Positions 44,796 to 54,051 of a stretch of 64,000 nt of DNA are shown here, piece after piece; position 1 is the first letter of the stretch, and each line of letters starts with the position of its first letter. Both the position numbers and the translations under genes were made by a program. Under the pieces are notes generated by a model. The model was given only the letters and a program-made list of their open reading frames with translations. It was not told the origin of the DNA and ran no database searches. Source of the DNA: Streptosporangium canum (GTDB lineage Bacteria > Actinomycetota > Actinomycetes > Streptosporangiales > Streptosporangiaceae); the NCBI RefSeq assembly GCF_900113865.1, contig NZ_FOQY01000025.1, forward strand, positions 57,694 to 121,693. Direction: 5' to 3'.

Positions 44796-46195
44796 CCACG
44801 CCCGACCAGCGCGCGGCACTGCTCAGCCGGCTGGCCGAGCTGCCGCCCGAACGGCGCGAAGCCCTGCTCGGGCTCGCCCGGGACAGGGACGCGGGCCGTA
44901 CCTGGCCGCTGTCGTTCGGCCAGGAGCGGCTCTGGTTCCTCAGCCGGTTCGACCCGGCCGACACGACCTACCACACCCCCTGGTGCGTACGGCTGCGCGG
45001 CCCGGTCGACGCCGACGGCATCGCCGCCGCCTTCACCCGCGTGGCCGAGCGGCACCACGTGCTGCGCACCCGCTTCCGCCTGGCCGGCGACCGTCCCGTG
45101 CAGGTCGTCGTGCCCGCCGGGCCGGTCGCCGTGGAGCGCTCGGACGTCACCGGCGATCCGGCCCCGGCCGTCGTGGAGTTCGTCAACCGGCCGTTCGACC
45201 TGGAGGCCGGGCCGCCGCTGCGCGTGGCGCTGATGCGGCTGGCCGGCGAGGACTTCATCCTCTGCGTCGTCCTGCACCACATCGTGGTCGACGGCTGGTC
45301 GCTGGACGTCCTGATGCGGGAGCTGGCCGAGTGCTACGCCGCCCACCGCGAGGGACGGCGGCCGCTGCTGGCGGAGCTCCCCACCCAGTACACCGACGTC
45401 GCGGCGGAGGACAGGAGCCGGGCCGAGTCCGAGGACACCGCCCACCTCGACCACTGGACGCGGACGCTCGCCGGCGCGCCCGTGCTCGACCTCCCCGCCG
45501 ACCACCCCCGCCCGGCCCGCTGGACCGGACGGGGCGGGCAGGAGAGCCTGCTCGTGCCCGACGAGGTGATCACCCGGCTGGAGGGGGTCGCCAGGCAGCA
45601 GCGCTGCACCCTGTTCATGGCCCTGCTCGCCGCCTACCAGGCGACCCTGGGACTGGCCGCGGGACAGCGGGACCTGTGCGTCGGGGTGCCGGTCGCGGGA
45701 CGGAACAGGGTGGAGCTGGAGCCGCTGATCGGCTACTTCGCCACCACCCTCGCGCTCCGCGCCGACCTGTCCGGCGACCCGACCTTCCGGGAACTGCTCA
45801 AACGCACCCGCCTGGCGGTGTTCAGGGGGCTCCAGCACGCGGAGGTGCCCTTCGAGCGAATCCTCGGGGCGCTGCGCCTGCCCCGCGACCTGAGCCGGCC
45901 GCCGCTCCTGCAGGCCATGTTCAACCTGCACAACCTGCCCAAGGGCGACCTGCTGCGGACGGCGATGGCGGACCTGGCCGTCGAGGTCTACCCCATGCCG
46001 CCGGCGGGCCGTACGAAGGCCGAGATATCGGTGGACGTGTGGCGGGGGCCCGAGGGGCTCGGCGGAGTCCTCGACTACAGCAGCGACCTGTTCTCCGCCG
46101 GGACCGCGCGGCGTCTGGTCCGGGCCTTCACCGACGTGGTGGAGCGCGCCGGGGCCGACCCGGATCTCCGGCTGTCCGATCTGAGAGGTGTGTGA
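44792..46195 (+). CDS. freestanding NRPS condensation-domain protein
   Basis: A 467-aa single condensation domain with a short helical lead (DQRAALLSRLAELPPERRE). Core motifs are complete: LSFGQERLWFL (C1), LHHIVVDGWS (C3 with HHxxxDG), VGVPVAGRNRVELEPLIGYF (C4-C5) and the VPFERIL segment (C6-like). The TTG start at 44792 has GGAGG six bases upstream and overlaps the previous stop as TTGA. It looks like a canonical LCL-type domain and should form a peptide bond between separately carried residues. Its carrier partners are not fixed by gene order. Confidence 0.88.
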   Translation: MTTPDQRAALLSRLAELPPERREALLGLARDRDAGRTWPLSFGQERLWFLSRFDPADTTYHTPWCVRLRGPVDADGIAAAFTRVAERHHVLRTRFRLAGDRPVQVVVPAGPVAVERSDVTGDPAPAVVEFVNRPFDLEAGPPLRVALMRLAGEDFILCVVLHHIVVDGWSLDVLMRELAECYAAHREGRRPLLAELPTQYTDVAAEDRSRAESEDTAHLDHWTRTLAGAPVLDLPADHPRPARWTGRGGQESLLVPDEVITRLEGVARQQRCTLFMALLAAYQATLGLAAGQRDLCVGVPVAGRNRVELEPLIGYFATTLALRADLSGDPTFRELLKRTRLAVFRGLQHAEVPFERILGALRLPRDLSRPPLLQAMFNLHNLPKGDLLRTAMADLAVEVYPMPPAGRTKAEISVDVWRGPEGLGGVLDYSSDLFSAGTARRLVRAFTDVVERAGADPDLRLSDLRGV

Positions 46196-48129
46196 CCGTG
46201 GTGACGACGCTGGAGCTGACGCGGCGCCGGTCGGAGCTGACGCCCGACGCGGTGGCGGTGCGGGGGGCCGGGGGCGAGCTGACCTATCGCGAGCTGCACC
46301 GGCGGGTCGACGACCTGGCGGCCGCGCTGCGCGAGCGGGGAGTCGGCCCCGAGGTTCCCGTCGGGCTGTGCATGGAGCGCACGACGGGGATGGTGGTCGC
46401 GGTCCTGGCCGTCTGGGCCGCCGGCGGCGCGTATGTCCCGCTCGACCCGGCCTTTCCCGAGGACCGGCTCCGGATGATGCGCGAGGACGCGGGGATCGGC
46501 CTGGTGCTGACCCAGTCCGGCGTGGACCCGCGCCTGCTCGACGGCGTCCCCCGGGTGCTGTCGCTCGCCCCTGACGGCACGATGCCCGCGCTGGGTCCCA
46601 CCCCGGCCGGCGGGGTCTCCGGTCAGGGGGCGGTGCCCGTGCGGGGCGGTGCCGCGGCCTCCTTGGCGGACCCCACCCCGCCCGCCGCGGAGACCGCGGG
46701 CGACCTGGCCTACCTGATCTACACCTCGGGTTCCACCGGACGGCCCAAGGGGGTGGCGGTCCCGCAGCGCGCGGTGACCAACCTGCTCGGATCGTTCATG
46801 CGCAGGCTGGAGCTCACCGCCGAGGACCGCTGGCTCGCCGTCACCACGCTGTCGTTCGACATCTCGGTCCTGGAACTCCTGCTGCCCCTGGCCTGCGGGG
46901 CGCGCGTGGTCGTGGCCTCGGCGCGGGAGGCGGCGGACGGCCGGGCACTGCGGGACCTGGCGGTGGCCGAGGGGATCACCGTCATGCAGGCCACCCCGGC
47001 GACCTGGCGTGTCCTGCTGGAGGCCGGCGGCGTGCCCGGGACGGTCGGCACCCGGCTCTGCGGGGGCGAGGCGCTGCCGCGCGACCTGGCCGACGCGCTG
47101 CTCGGCGCGGGCGTGCGCCTGTGGAACGTGTACGGCCCGACGGAGACGACCGTGTGGTCCACGGCCGGGCCCGTCGCGCCCGCACCGTCCGCGGTCGACC
47201 TGGGGGAGCCGATCGACGAGACGTCGCTGTACCTCCTGGGCGAGGGCGGGGAGCCGGTGGCGGCCGGCGAGCCGGGGGAGCTGCACATCGGCGGGACGGG
47301 GGTGGCCAGGGGCTACCACGGCATGGCCGCCCGGACCGCGGCCCGCTTCCTGCCCGACCCGTTCGCCGGCCGCCCCGGGGCGCGCATGTACGCCACCGGC
47401 GACCTCGCCCGGATCACCGGGGAGGGACGCCTGGAGTATCTGGGACGGGCCGACCAGCAGGTGAAGCTCCGGGGGTTCCGGATCGAGCTCGGCGAGGTCG
47501 AGACCGTCCTGCGGTCGGCGGAGGAGGTGCGGCACGCCGCCGCCGCCGTGTGCGCCGGGCCCGACGGGCTGCCCAGGCTGGTGGCCTACGTGGTTGCCGC
47601 CGAGGGCTCCCGGGAGCCGGGGGAGCTGTGGCCGGCGCTGCGCGGGCGGCTCCGGTTGAGCCTGCCCGAGTACATGGTCCCCGCCCACCTTGTGACGGTG
47701 GACGCCCTGCCGCTCACCCCCAACGGCAAGCTGGACCGCGGGGCGCTGCCGCCGCCCGACTGGACATCCGCCAGGACGGCCCCCTACCGGGCGCCGTCGA
47801 CGCCCGTGGAGGACGAGCTGACCGTGATGTGGGCCGAGGTCCTGGGCACCGAGGAGCCCGTCGGAGTCGACGACGACTTCTTCGAGCTCGGCGGCCACTC
47901 GCTGACGGCCGCCCGGATCATCGCCAGGGTCCAGGCCCGATTCGGGGCCGCCGTGCCGATCGTGGCGCTCTTCGAGCACCCGACCGTCGCCGGGCTCGCC
48001 CTGGAACTGGACCGTCTCGGCGACGACGACCTGGACCTGGCCGAGGTGGCCGCGCTCCGCGAGCAGCTCGACGGTCTCAGCGCCGAGGATCTGGCCGCGA
48101 TCTTCGACAGACTGGCGCCGGGCGCATGA
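46192..48129 (+). CDS. NRPS A-T didomain protein (Gly-like code)
   Basis: A 645-aa protein. The adenylation domain has YLIYTSGSTGRPKG (A3), NVYGPTETTVW (A5), YATGDLARI (A7) and NGKLDRGAL (A10). The carrier domain has Ser570 in ELGGHSLTAARII. Specificity residues, aligned by hand, read D-I-L-Q-L-G-V-V-W, close to the glycine code D-I-L-Q-L-G-L-I-W. The carrier is followed by a docking-like acidic tail (DDDLDLAEVAALREQLDG). A Gly/Pro/Ala-rich loop precedes A3. The GTG start overlaps the preceding stop (GTGA). It probably loads its own carrier and perhaps the orphan carrier of the C-T protein. Confidence 0.9.
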   Translation: MTVVTTLELTRRRSELTPDAVAVRGAGGELTYRELHRRVDDLAAALRERGVGPEVPVGLCMERTTGMVVAVLAVWAAGGAYVPLDPAFPEDRLRMMREDAGIGLVLTQSGVDPRLLDGVPRVLSLAPDGTMPALGPTPAGGVSGQGAVPVRGGAAASLADPTPPAAETAGDLAYLIYTSGSTGRPKGVAVPQRAVTNLLGSFMRRLELTAEDRWLAVTTLSFDISVLELLLPLACGARVVVASAREAADGRALRDLAVAEGITVMQATPATWRVLLEAGGVPGTVGTRLCGGEALPRDLADALLGAGVRLWNVYGPTETTVWSTAGPVAPAPSAVDLGEPIDETSLYLLGEGGEPVAAGEPGELHIGGTGVARGYHGMAARTAARFLPDPFAGRPGARMYATGDLARITGEGRLEYLGRADQQVKLRGFRIELGEVETVLRSAEEVRHAAAAVCAGPDGLPRLVAYVVAAEGSREPGELWPALRGRLRLSLPEYMVPAHLVTVDALPLTPNGKLDRGALPPPDWTSARTAPYRAPSTPVEDELTVMWAEVLGTEEPVGVDDDFFELGGHSLTAARIIARVQARFGAAVPIVALFEHPTVAGLALELDRLGDDDLDLAEVAALREQLDGLSAEDLAAIFDRLAPGA

Positions 48130-51100
48130 GGGCGCCGCTGTCTCCGGAGCAGGAGCGGCTCTGGCTCCTGCAACGCCTCGATCCGGGCAACGCCTCCTAC
48201 ACCATGTATCTCGTGCGGGACCTGCGCGGCCCGCTCGACCAGGCCGCGCTCACCTGGGCGCTCACCGACGTCCTCGCCCGCCACGAGAGCCTGCGCACCA
48301 GGTTCGCCGAGGAGGACGGCGTGCCCTGGGCGGTGGTGGAGCCCGGGGCGCCCGGGATCGAGTGGCTGAGCCTCCGCGGCCGGCAGGAGGCCGCGCACCT
48401 GGTGGCCCAGCGGGTCAACGCGCCGTTCGACCTGGCGGCGGGCCCGCCCCTGCGGGTCGCGGTGATCCGGCTCGCCGACGACGAGCACCTGCTCTGCCTC
48501 ACGATGCACCACATCATCGCGGACGGATGGTCGCTCAACGTCATCCTCGACGACCTCGCCGAGTGCTACACCGCCCACCTGCACGGCGCCGAGCCCCGGC
48601 TCCGCCCGCTGCCCGTCCAGGCCGGCGACTACGGGCGCTGGCAGCGCCGCCGGGCCCAGCGGGCCGTGCCGTACTGGACGGAGAGGCTCGCCGACCCGCC
48701 GGCCTCCGAGCTGCCCTTCCGCCACCGGCGGGAGCGGAGCGGGGAGGGCGGGTCCCACCGCACCGGGCTGCCGCCGGCGACCGCCCGGCGGCTGGAACGG
48801 CTGGCCAGGGAGAACCGCACCACCCTGTTCGCCGTCCTGACGGCGGCCTACCAGACCCTGCTGTTCCGGCACACCGGGCAGGACGACGTCCTGGTCGGCA
48901 GCGTGGTCGCGGGCCGCGACCGGGTCGAGCTGGAACCGATGGTCGGATACGTGGCCCAGACGGTGATCCTCCGCGGCGACCTCGGCGGGGACCCGTCGTT
49001 CACCGACCTGGTCGCCCGCACCCGGGGCGAGGTCCTGGGCGCGCTGGGCAACCCCGCCGTCCCGTTCGAGAAGCTCGGCCACCCCGCCGACTCGCTGCTG
49101 CCGTCCATGTTCATCCTGCACAACCAGGACGCCGGCCCCCGGCGGCCCTTCGGCGGGCTGACCGTCACCGATGTCGACGCCGGGTTCCGGCAGGTGAAGG
49201 TGGACCTGCTCGTCGAGGCGTGGTCGGACGGCAACGGGCTCGCGCTGTCCTTCCGCTACGACAGCGGCCTGTTCGAGGCAGCGGCGGTCGGCCGCCTGGC
49301 CGACCGGTTCGCGGTGCTGCTGGAGTCCGTCGCGGCCGAGCCGGGCACCCCGATCTCGGCCCTGCCGATCTGGACCGAGGCCGACCGAGCCGACATCCGC
49401 GCCCTCGCCGCCGGCCCGGCCTCCGATTCCGGCCCGGCTCCCGCCTTCGAACCGGCTCCCGCCACCGGCTCGATTCCCGATCCCGCGCCGGGGCCCGATC
49501 CCGCGCCGGGGCCCGGTGCCGTGCCGGGCCTCGTCCCGGAGATGGTCGCCGAGGCCGTACGGCGGGCGCCCGACGCCACCGCGGTGATCTGCGGCGAGGA
49601 GACGATCACCTACGGCGAGCTGCTCGTCCGGGCGGACGCGCTCGCCGGAGCTCTCCGCGACGGCGGGGTGGGCCCCGGTGACGTCGTGGGCGTCTGCCTG
49701 CCACGCTCGATCGAGGCGATCGCCGCGCTGCTCGCCGTGTGGCGGTCCGGCGCCGCCTACCTGCCTTTCGATCCGGACGTACCCGACGAGCGGCTGGCCT
49801 TCGCGCTGTCGGACAGCTCGGCCACCCACGTGATCACCAGGCGGGGCCTCCCCGAGGGCCTGACCGCCGTCGACCCGGCGAGCACCGGCGGTCCCGGCGG
49901 TCTCGCGGGCCGTACGGCCGCCGCTTCCGAGGAGCCCGGCCGCCCGGCAGCCGGCCGTACGGCCGACGATCGCACGGAGGCAGGCCGTACGGCCGGTGAT
50001 CTCGCGTGGACCGGTGACCCCGGGGCGGGCCGGGCGGCCGCCTACGTCATCACCACCTCCGGCTCCACCGGCGTGCCCAAGGGCGTGCTGGTCGAGCACG
50101 GCGCGGTCGCCGCGCGGGTCCGGTGGATGCGCGCGGACTACGGGCTGACCCCGGCCGACCACGTCGTCCAGTTCGCCTCGCTCAGCTTCGACGCCCACGT
50201 CGAGGAGGTCTTCCCCACGCTGGCCGCCGGGGCGACGCTGGTGCTGCTCCCCGACGGCGCGGCGACCCTGCCCGACCTGCTCGCCTCGCCCCCGGGCGGG
50301 CGGGTCACCGTGCTCGACCTGCCGACCGCCTACTGGCACTCGCTGGTCGAGGAGCTGGAGGAGATCGCCTGGCCGCCCTCGCTCCGCCTGGTGATCCTCG
50401 GCGGCGAGCAGGTCTCCGCGGCGGCGGTCGAGCGGTGGCGCGGCCGGTTCGGCGACGGCGTCCGGCTCGTCAACACCTATGGTCCGACCGAGGCGGCGGT
50501 GATCGCCACCGCCGCCGACCTCGGGGCGGAGGCGGCTCTGGGACGTCCCCCGATCGGCCGCCCGATCGGCGCGACCACGGTCCACGTGCTCGACGGGCGG
50601 GGCGAGCCCCTGCCTCCCGGGGCGACCGGGGAGCTCGTCATCGGCGGGGCAGGGGTGGCCCGCGGCTACCTCGGCAGGCCCGCCCTGACCGCGGCCGCCT
50701 TCGTCCCCGATCCCGCCGGCGAGCCGGGAGCACGCCGCTACCGGACGGGGGACCGGGCGCGGTGGCGCGCCGACGGGCGGCTGGAGTTCCTGGGGCGGCT
50801 GGACGGCCGGCTCAAGATACGGGGCTTCCGGATCGAACCCGGCGAGGTGGAGAGCCACCTGCTCGCCCACCCTGGAGTGGGCCAGGCCTTCGTCACCGGG
50901 CGGGGCGGGGAACTCCTCGCCTACGTCACCGGCACCGCCGACCCCGCCGACCTCCGCGCCCACCTGGAACGGACGCTTCCGCGCCAGCTCGTCCCGACCG
51001 CCTGGGTCCGGCTGGAGGCGCTGCCCCTCACCAGCGGAGGCAAGGTCGACCGGGCCGCGCTCCCCGAGCCGGTGACCGCTCCGGCGGCCGGGCGGGTCCT

Positions 51101-51395
51101 GCCGCGCACCGACGCGGAGAGGCTGGTGGCGGGGATCTGGGACGAGCTGCTCGGCGCGGGCCCGTACGGTGTCCTCGACGACTTCTTCGCGCTGGGCGGC
51201 CACTCCCTGCTGGCGACCCGGGTGGCCGCCCGGATCCGGCGGGCCACCGGCGTCGAGGTCCCGATCCGGACGATCTTCGCCCGGAGCACCGTCGCCGCCC
51301 TCGCCGAGACGGTGGAGGACCTGCTGATCGAGGAGCTGGCCGGCCTGACCGAGGAGGAGGCCATGGACCTGCTCGCGGGCACTGAACCTCCCTGA
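48126..51395 (+). CDS. NRPS C-A-T module (code suggests a basic residue)
   Basis: A 1089-aa complete elongation module, last in the operon. The condensation domain has HHIIADG (128-134). The linker contains DPAPGPDPAPGP from an 18-bp duplication (49479-49514). The adenylation domain has VITTSGSTGVPKG (A3) and NTYGPTEAAVI (A5), with a loop of GRTA-type repeats before A3. The carrier Ser1027 lies in [12 protein letters not shown]. Specificity residues by hand read D-A-E-D-I-G-T-V-I; the acidic 239 and 278 positions would suit a basic side chain such as Lys, Orn or Arg (inference). It has no thioesterase, so release must occur on the TE of the first gene. A hairpin follows. Confidence 0.9.
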   Translation: MRAPLSPEQERLWLLQRLDPGNASYTMYLVRDLRGPLDQAALTWALTDVLARHESLRTRFAEEDGVPWAVVEPGAPGIEWLSLRGRQEAAHLVAQRVNAPFDLAAGPPLRVAVIRLADDEHLLCLTMHHIIADGWSLNVILDDLAECYTAHLHGAEPRLRPLPVQAGDYGRWQRRRAQRAVPYWTERLADPPASELPFRHRRERSGEGGSHRTGLPPATARRLERLARENRTTLFAVLTAAYQTLLFRHTGQDDVLVGSVVAGRDRVELEPMVGYVAQTVILRGDLGGDPSFTDLVARTRGEVLGALGNPAVPFEKLGHPADSLLPSMFILHNQDAGPRRPFGGLTVTDVDAGFRQVKVDLLVEAWSDGNGLALSFRYDSGLFEAAAVGRLADRFAVLLESVAAEPGTPISALPIWTEADRADIRALAAGPASDSGPAPAFEPAPATGSIPDPAPGPDPAPGPGAVPGLVPEMVAEAVRRAPDATAVICGEETITYGELLVRADALAGALRDGGVGPGDVVGVCLPRSIEAIAALLAVWRSGAAYLPFDPDVPDERLAFALSDSSATHVITRRGLPEGLTAVDPASTGGPGGLAGRTAAASEEPGRPAAGRTADDRTEAGRTAGDLAWTGDPGAGRAAAYVITTSGSTGVPKGVLVEHGAVAARVRWMRADYGLTPADHVVQFASLSFDAHVEEVFPTLAAGATLVLLPDGAATLPDLLASPPGGRVTVLDLPTAYWHSLVEELEEIAWPPSLRLVILGGEQVSAAAVERWRGRFGDGVRLVNTYGPTEAAVIATAADLGAEAALGRPPIGRPIGATTVHVLDGRGEPLPPGATGELVIGGAGVARGYLGRPALTAAAFVPDPAGEPGARRYRTGDRARWRADGRLEFLGRLDGRLKIRGFRIEPGEVESHLLAHPGVGQAFVTGRGGELLAYVTGTADPADLRAHLERTLPRQLVPTAWVRLEALPLTSGGKVDRAALPEPVTAPAAGRVLPRTDAERLVAGIWDELLGAGPYGVLDDFFALGGHSLLATRVAARIRRATGVEVPIRTIFARSTVAALAETVEDLLIEELAGLTEEEAMDLLAGTEPP

Positions 51396-51396
51396 G

Positions 51397-51422
51397 CCGG
51401 CCGCGCCGCCCGGCGCGGCCGG
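51397..51422 (+). terminator. hairpin terminator of the NRPS operon
   Basis: An 11-bp G/C stem (51397-51407 with 51412-51422) with a GCCC loop begins two bases after the last NRPS stop codon. No T-run follows, as is common in actinomycetes. Confidence 0.7.
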
Positions 51423-51577
51423 AGCCGGCGGCGCGGGAGATCACGGCGGGCGGCGGAGTGTTGTGATCATGTGATGCCGGGGGCTGTCGCGAGGGAGGCG
51501 TACGGCGTAGCATCCGTGCACGCCTCACATTGTCGGGCGCTTGGTTCGAAACCGTGAGTCACGGAGTGCGAGGCCCG

Positions 51578-52849
51578 ATGAGCGCTGTCCAGCCCCTTCC
51601 CGAGCTGCCGGCCGCACTCGCCGAACCGACCCGCAGGGTGGGTCCGTGGTGGATCGCCGGTATCTCGCTGGCCAACCTCGCCCTGTGGATGGGCTACTTC
51701 GGGCCTCTCCAGGTGCTGCTTCCCTCGCAGGTGGCACAGGTCGACCCGGCAGGCAAGGAGACGGCGCTGGCGGTGGTGACCGGGGTGGGCGCCGCGGTGG
51801 CGATGCTGCTCAACCCGGTCGCCGGGGCCCTGTCGGACCGGACGTCCGGGCGGTTCGGCCGCAGGCACCCGTGGACGCTGGCGGGCGCGCTGCTCGGCGC
51901 GGGCGCCATGGTCTTCCTGGCGGGGCAGGGGACGCTCCTCGGGATGGTGATCGGCTGGTGCCTCGTGCAGGCCGGGCTCAACGCGATGCAGGCCTCGCTC
52001 ACCGCGGGGGTGCCCGACCATGTGCCGACCGGCCAGCGGGGGGAGGTGTCGGGCTGGGTCGGGATACCGCAGTCGCTGGGCGTGGTGCTGGCCGTCGTCC
52101 TCGTCACGACGGTCGTCACCACCGTCGAGTCCGGATACCTGCTGATCGCCGCTCTGATCCCGCTCTGCGTCCTCCCCTTCGTCCTGACCACCTCCGACCC
52201 GCGGCTGACCGCCAGGCCGCCCTTCGACCTCGGGGCCTTCCTCAGGGGCTTCTGGATCAGTCCCCGCGCCCACCCCGACTTCTTCTGGGCATGGACGACC
52301 CGCTTCCTGATGCAGCTCGGCAACGCGATCGCCACGCTCTACCTGCTGTACTTCCTCACCGACGCGGTCGGCTACGAGCGGCTCTTCCCCGGTGAGAAGG
52401 CCGAGGACGGCCTGCTGCTGCTGATCCTGCTGTACACCGCGACCGTGGTCCTCACCACCGTCGTCGCGGGCGTCGTCTCCGACCGGCTCGGCCGCCGCAA
52501 GCTGCTCGTCACGGTCTCCGGACTGATCAGCACGGTTCCGGCGGTGATGCTGGCGCTCTGGCCGCTGTGGCCGGTGGCGCTCGCCGCCGCCGCCATCCTG
52601 GGCGTCGGCTTCGGCGTGTACCTGTCCGTCGACAACGCCCTGGTCACGCAGGTCCTGCCCGCCGCGGACGGCCGGGCCAAGGACCTCGGCATGATCAACA
52701 TCGCCAACTCCGGCCCCCAGGTCCTCGGGCCGGTCGTCGCCGGGCCGATCGTGGCCGGCGCCGGCGGTTACCCCGCCCTCTACCTGACCTCCGCCGCCCT
52801 GGTCATGCTCGGCGCCCTCCTGGTCACGAAGATCCGTTCCGTCCGCTGA
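51578..52849 (+). CDS. MFS transporter, sugar-type
   Basis: A 423-aa transporter with about 12 hydrophobic segments. The segment ALSDRTSGRFGRRHPWTLAG matches the loop 2-3 signature of glycoside/sugar MFS carriers (D-R-x-x-x-R-F-G-R-R-x-P), and the second half repeats it as VVSDRLGRRKLLV. Convergent placement with a LacI-type sugar regulator, and closeness to a GH5 gene, favour sugar or oligosaccharide uptake over drug export. ATG 51578 with GAGG upstream is preferred to a TTG at 51530. A role in exporting the NRPS product is possible but less likely, because the NRPS carries its own MFS domain. Confidence 0.82.
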   Translation: MSAVQPLPELPAALAEPTRRVGPWWIAGISLANLALWMGYFGPLQVLLPSQVAQVDPAGKETALAVVTGVGAAVAMLLNPVAGALSDRTSGRFGRRHPWTLAGALLGAGAMVFLAGQGTLLGMVIGWCLVQAGLNAMQASLTAGVPDHVPTGQRGEVSGWVGIPQSLGVVLAVVLVTTVVTTVESGYLLIAALIPLCVLPFVLTTSDPRLTARPPFDLGAFLRGFWISPRAHPDFFWAWTTRFLMQLGNAIATLYLLYFLTDAVGYERLFPGEKAEDGLLLLILLYTATVVLTTVVAGVVSDRLGRRKLLVTVSGLISTVPAVMLALWPLWPVALAAAAILGVGFGVYLSVDNALVTQVLPAADGRAKDLGMINIANSGPQVLGPVVAGPIVAGAGGYPALYLTSAALVMLGALLVTKIRSVR

Positions 52850-52958
52850 CGGCGGGGGAGCGGCGGCGCCGGGACGGCCAGGTCCCTTTCTGCGCCGTCG
52901 CCGAGCGGCGGCTGGTCGGGGGCTCACCGCGGGGGCGACGAAAGGATGAGACGGGCGC

Positions 52959-53972
52959 TCAGGGGCGGGGCGATGTCGTGCTTTCGCGGACGACGAGTTC
53001 GGTGGCGAGTTCGACGCGCCGGGCCTGGGAGTGGTCGCCCCGGCCGATGGCCAGGACCATGCGGGTGGCCAGGGCGGCCATGTCCTGCAGCGGCTGGCGG
53101 ACGGTCGTCAGGGGCGGCCAGGCGGAGCGTGCCAGCGGCAGGTCGTCGAAGCCGACCACGCTGAGGTCCTCAGGGACGCGCAGGCCGCGCTGGCGGGCGG
53201 CTTCGAACACGCCGAACGCCTGCAGGTCGCTGCCGGCGAAGATGGCGGTGGGCGGGTCGGCGAGGGACAGCAGCCCGTGGCCGTGGTCGTGACCGGAGTC
53301 GACCAGGAAGTCGCCGTGCCGGATCAGCTCGGGGGCCACGGCGACGCCGGCGGTCTCCAGTGCCGCCCGGTAGCCGTCGATCCTGGCCCGGCTGCACAGC
53401 ATGTCGGCCGGGCCGCCGATGACGCCGATCCTGCGGTGTCCGAGCTCCAGGAGGTGGCGGGTGGCGGCCAGGCCGCCGTTCCAGTTGGTGGCGCCCACCG
53501 AGGCGACGTGGGGGGCGGGCTCTCCCTCGGGGTCGACGACGACGAACGGCATCGAGCGGGCGTTGAGCTGGTCCTGCAGCCCGGCGGAGAGCCGCGACGC
53601 CACGATCACCACTCCGTCGGTACGGCGGGCCGCGATGCGCTCCAGCCAGTCGCGGCCGGGACCCGCGTGCGTGTGCAGCACGGAGAGCACGGTGCCGGCG
53701 CCGACCTCGCGGGCGGCGGTCTCGGCACCTCGGACGATCTCCATCGCCCAGGGGCTCTCGATCTCGGCGAAGACCAGGTCGATCAGCCCGACCGGTCCGT
53801 CGCTCTGGCTGACGCGCCGCTGATAGCCGTGTTTGTGGAGCAGGCGTTCCACCCGCTGGCGGGTGCCCGGGGCGACCTCCGGCCGACCGTTGATGACCTT
53901 GGACACAGTGGGGACCGAGACCCCGGCCTCTTCGGCTATCAGAGCGATCGTCACCCGGCTCTTCGCTGGCAT
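52959..53972 (-). CDS. LacI-family transcriptional regulator
   Basis: A 337-aa repressor. The N-terminal helix-turn-helix and hinge (VTIALIAEEAGVSVPTVSKV, then INGRPEVAPGTRQRVERLL) is textbook LacI. The periplasmic-binding-protein-like core includes VASVGATNWNGGLAATRHLL and VPEDLSVVGFDDLP, the sugar-binding region. The ATG at 53972 lies seven bases after a perfect TATAAT box, so translation is probably leaderless. A palindrome at its promoter suggests autoregulation, and a related site precedes the GH5 remnant. A cello-, xylo- or manno-oligosaccharide inducer is likely, but not provable here. Confidence 0.92.
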   Translation of the reverse strand: MPAKSRVTIALIAEEAGVSVPTVSKVINGRPEVAPGTRQRVERLLHKHGYQRRVSQSDGPVGLIDLVFAEIESPWAMEIVRGAETAAREVGAGTVLSVLHTHAGPGRDWLERIAARRTDGVVIVASRLSAGLQDQLNARSMPFVVVDPEGEPAPHVASVGATNWNGGLAATRHLLELGHRRIGVIGGPADMLCSRARIDGYRAALETAGVAVAPELIRHGDFLVDSGHDHGHGLLSLADPPTAIFAGSDLQAFGVFEAARQRGLRVPEDLSVVGFDDLPLARSAWPPLTTVRQPLQDMAALATRMVLAIGRGDHSQARRVELATELVVRESTTSPRP

Positions 53973-53979
53973 GCGAGGG

Positions 53980-54000
53980 ATTATAGCCGAAAACTTTCGG
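53980..54000 (-). promoter_or_regulatory. leaderless promoter and operator of the lacI-type gene
   Basis: On the minus strand TATAAT (53985-53980) ends seven bases before the ATG. The 14-bp element CCGAAAACTTTCGG (53987-54000), with arms CCGAAA/TTTCGG around two bases, sits between the -35 and -10 positions. This is the ideal place for self-repression. Confidence 0.65.
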
Positions 54001-54051
54001 AGAGCGGTCCGGCGGCCTTGGTCGCTGACCAGAAGTACATCCAGGGCTCTA

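Noticed and set aside
51578..52849. MFS transporter as the dedicated exporter of the NRPS product
   Set aside because: A terminator separates it from the NRPS operon, its loop signature is sugar-type, and the NRPS already carries an MFS domain.
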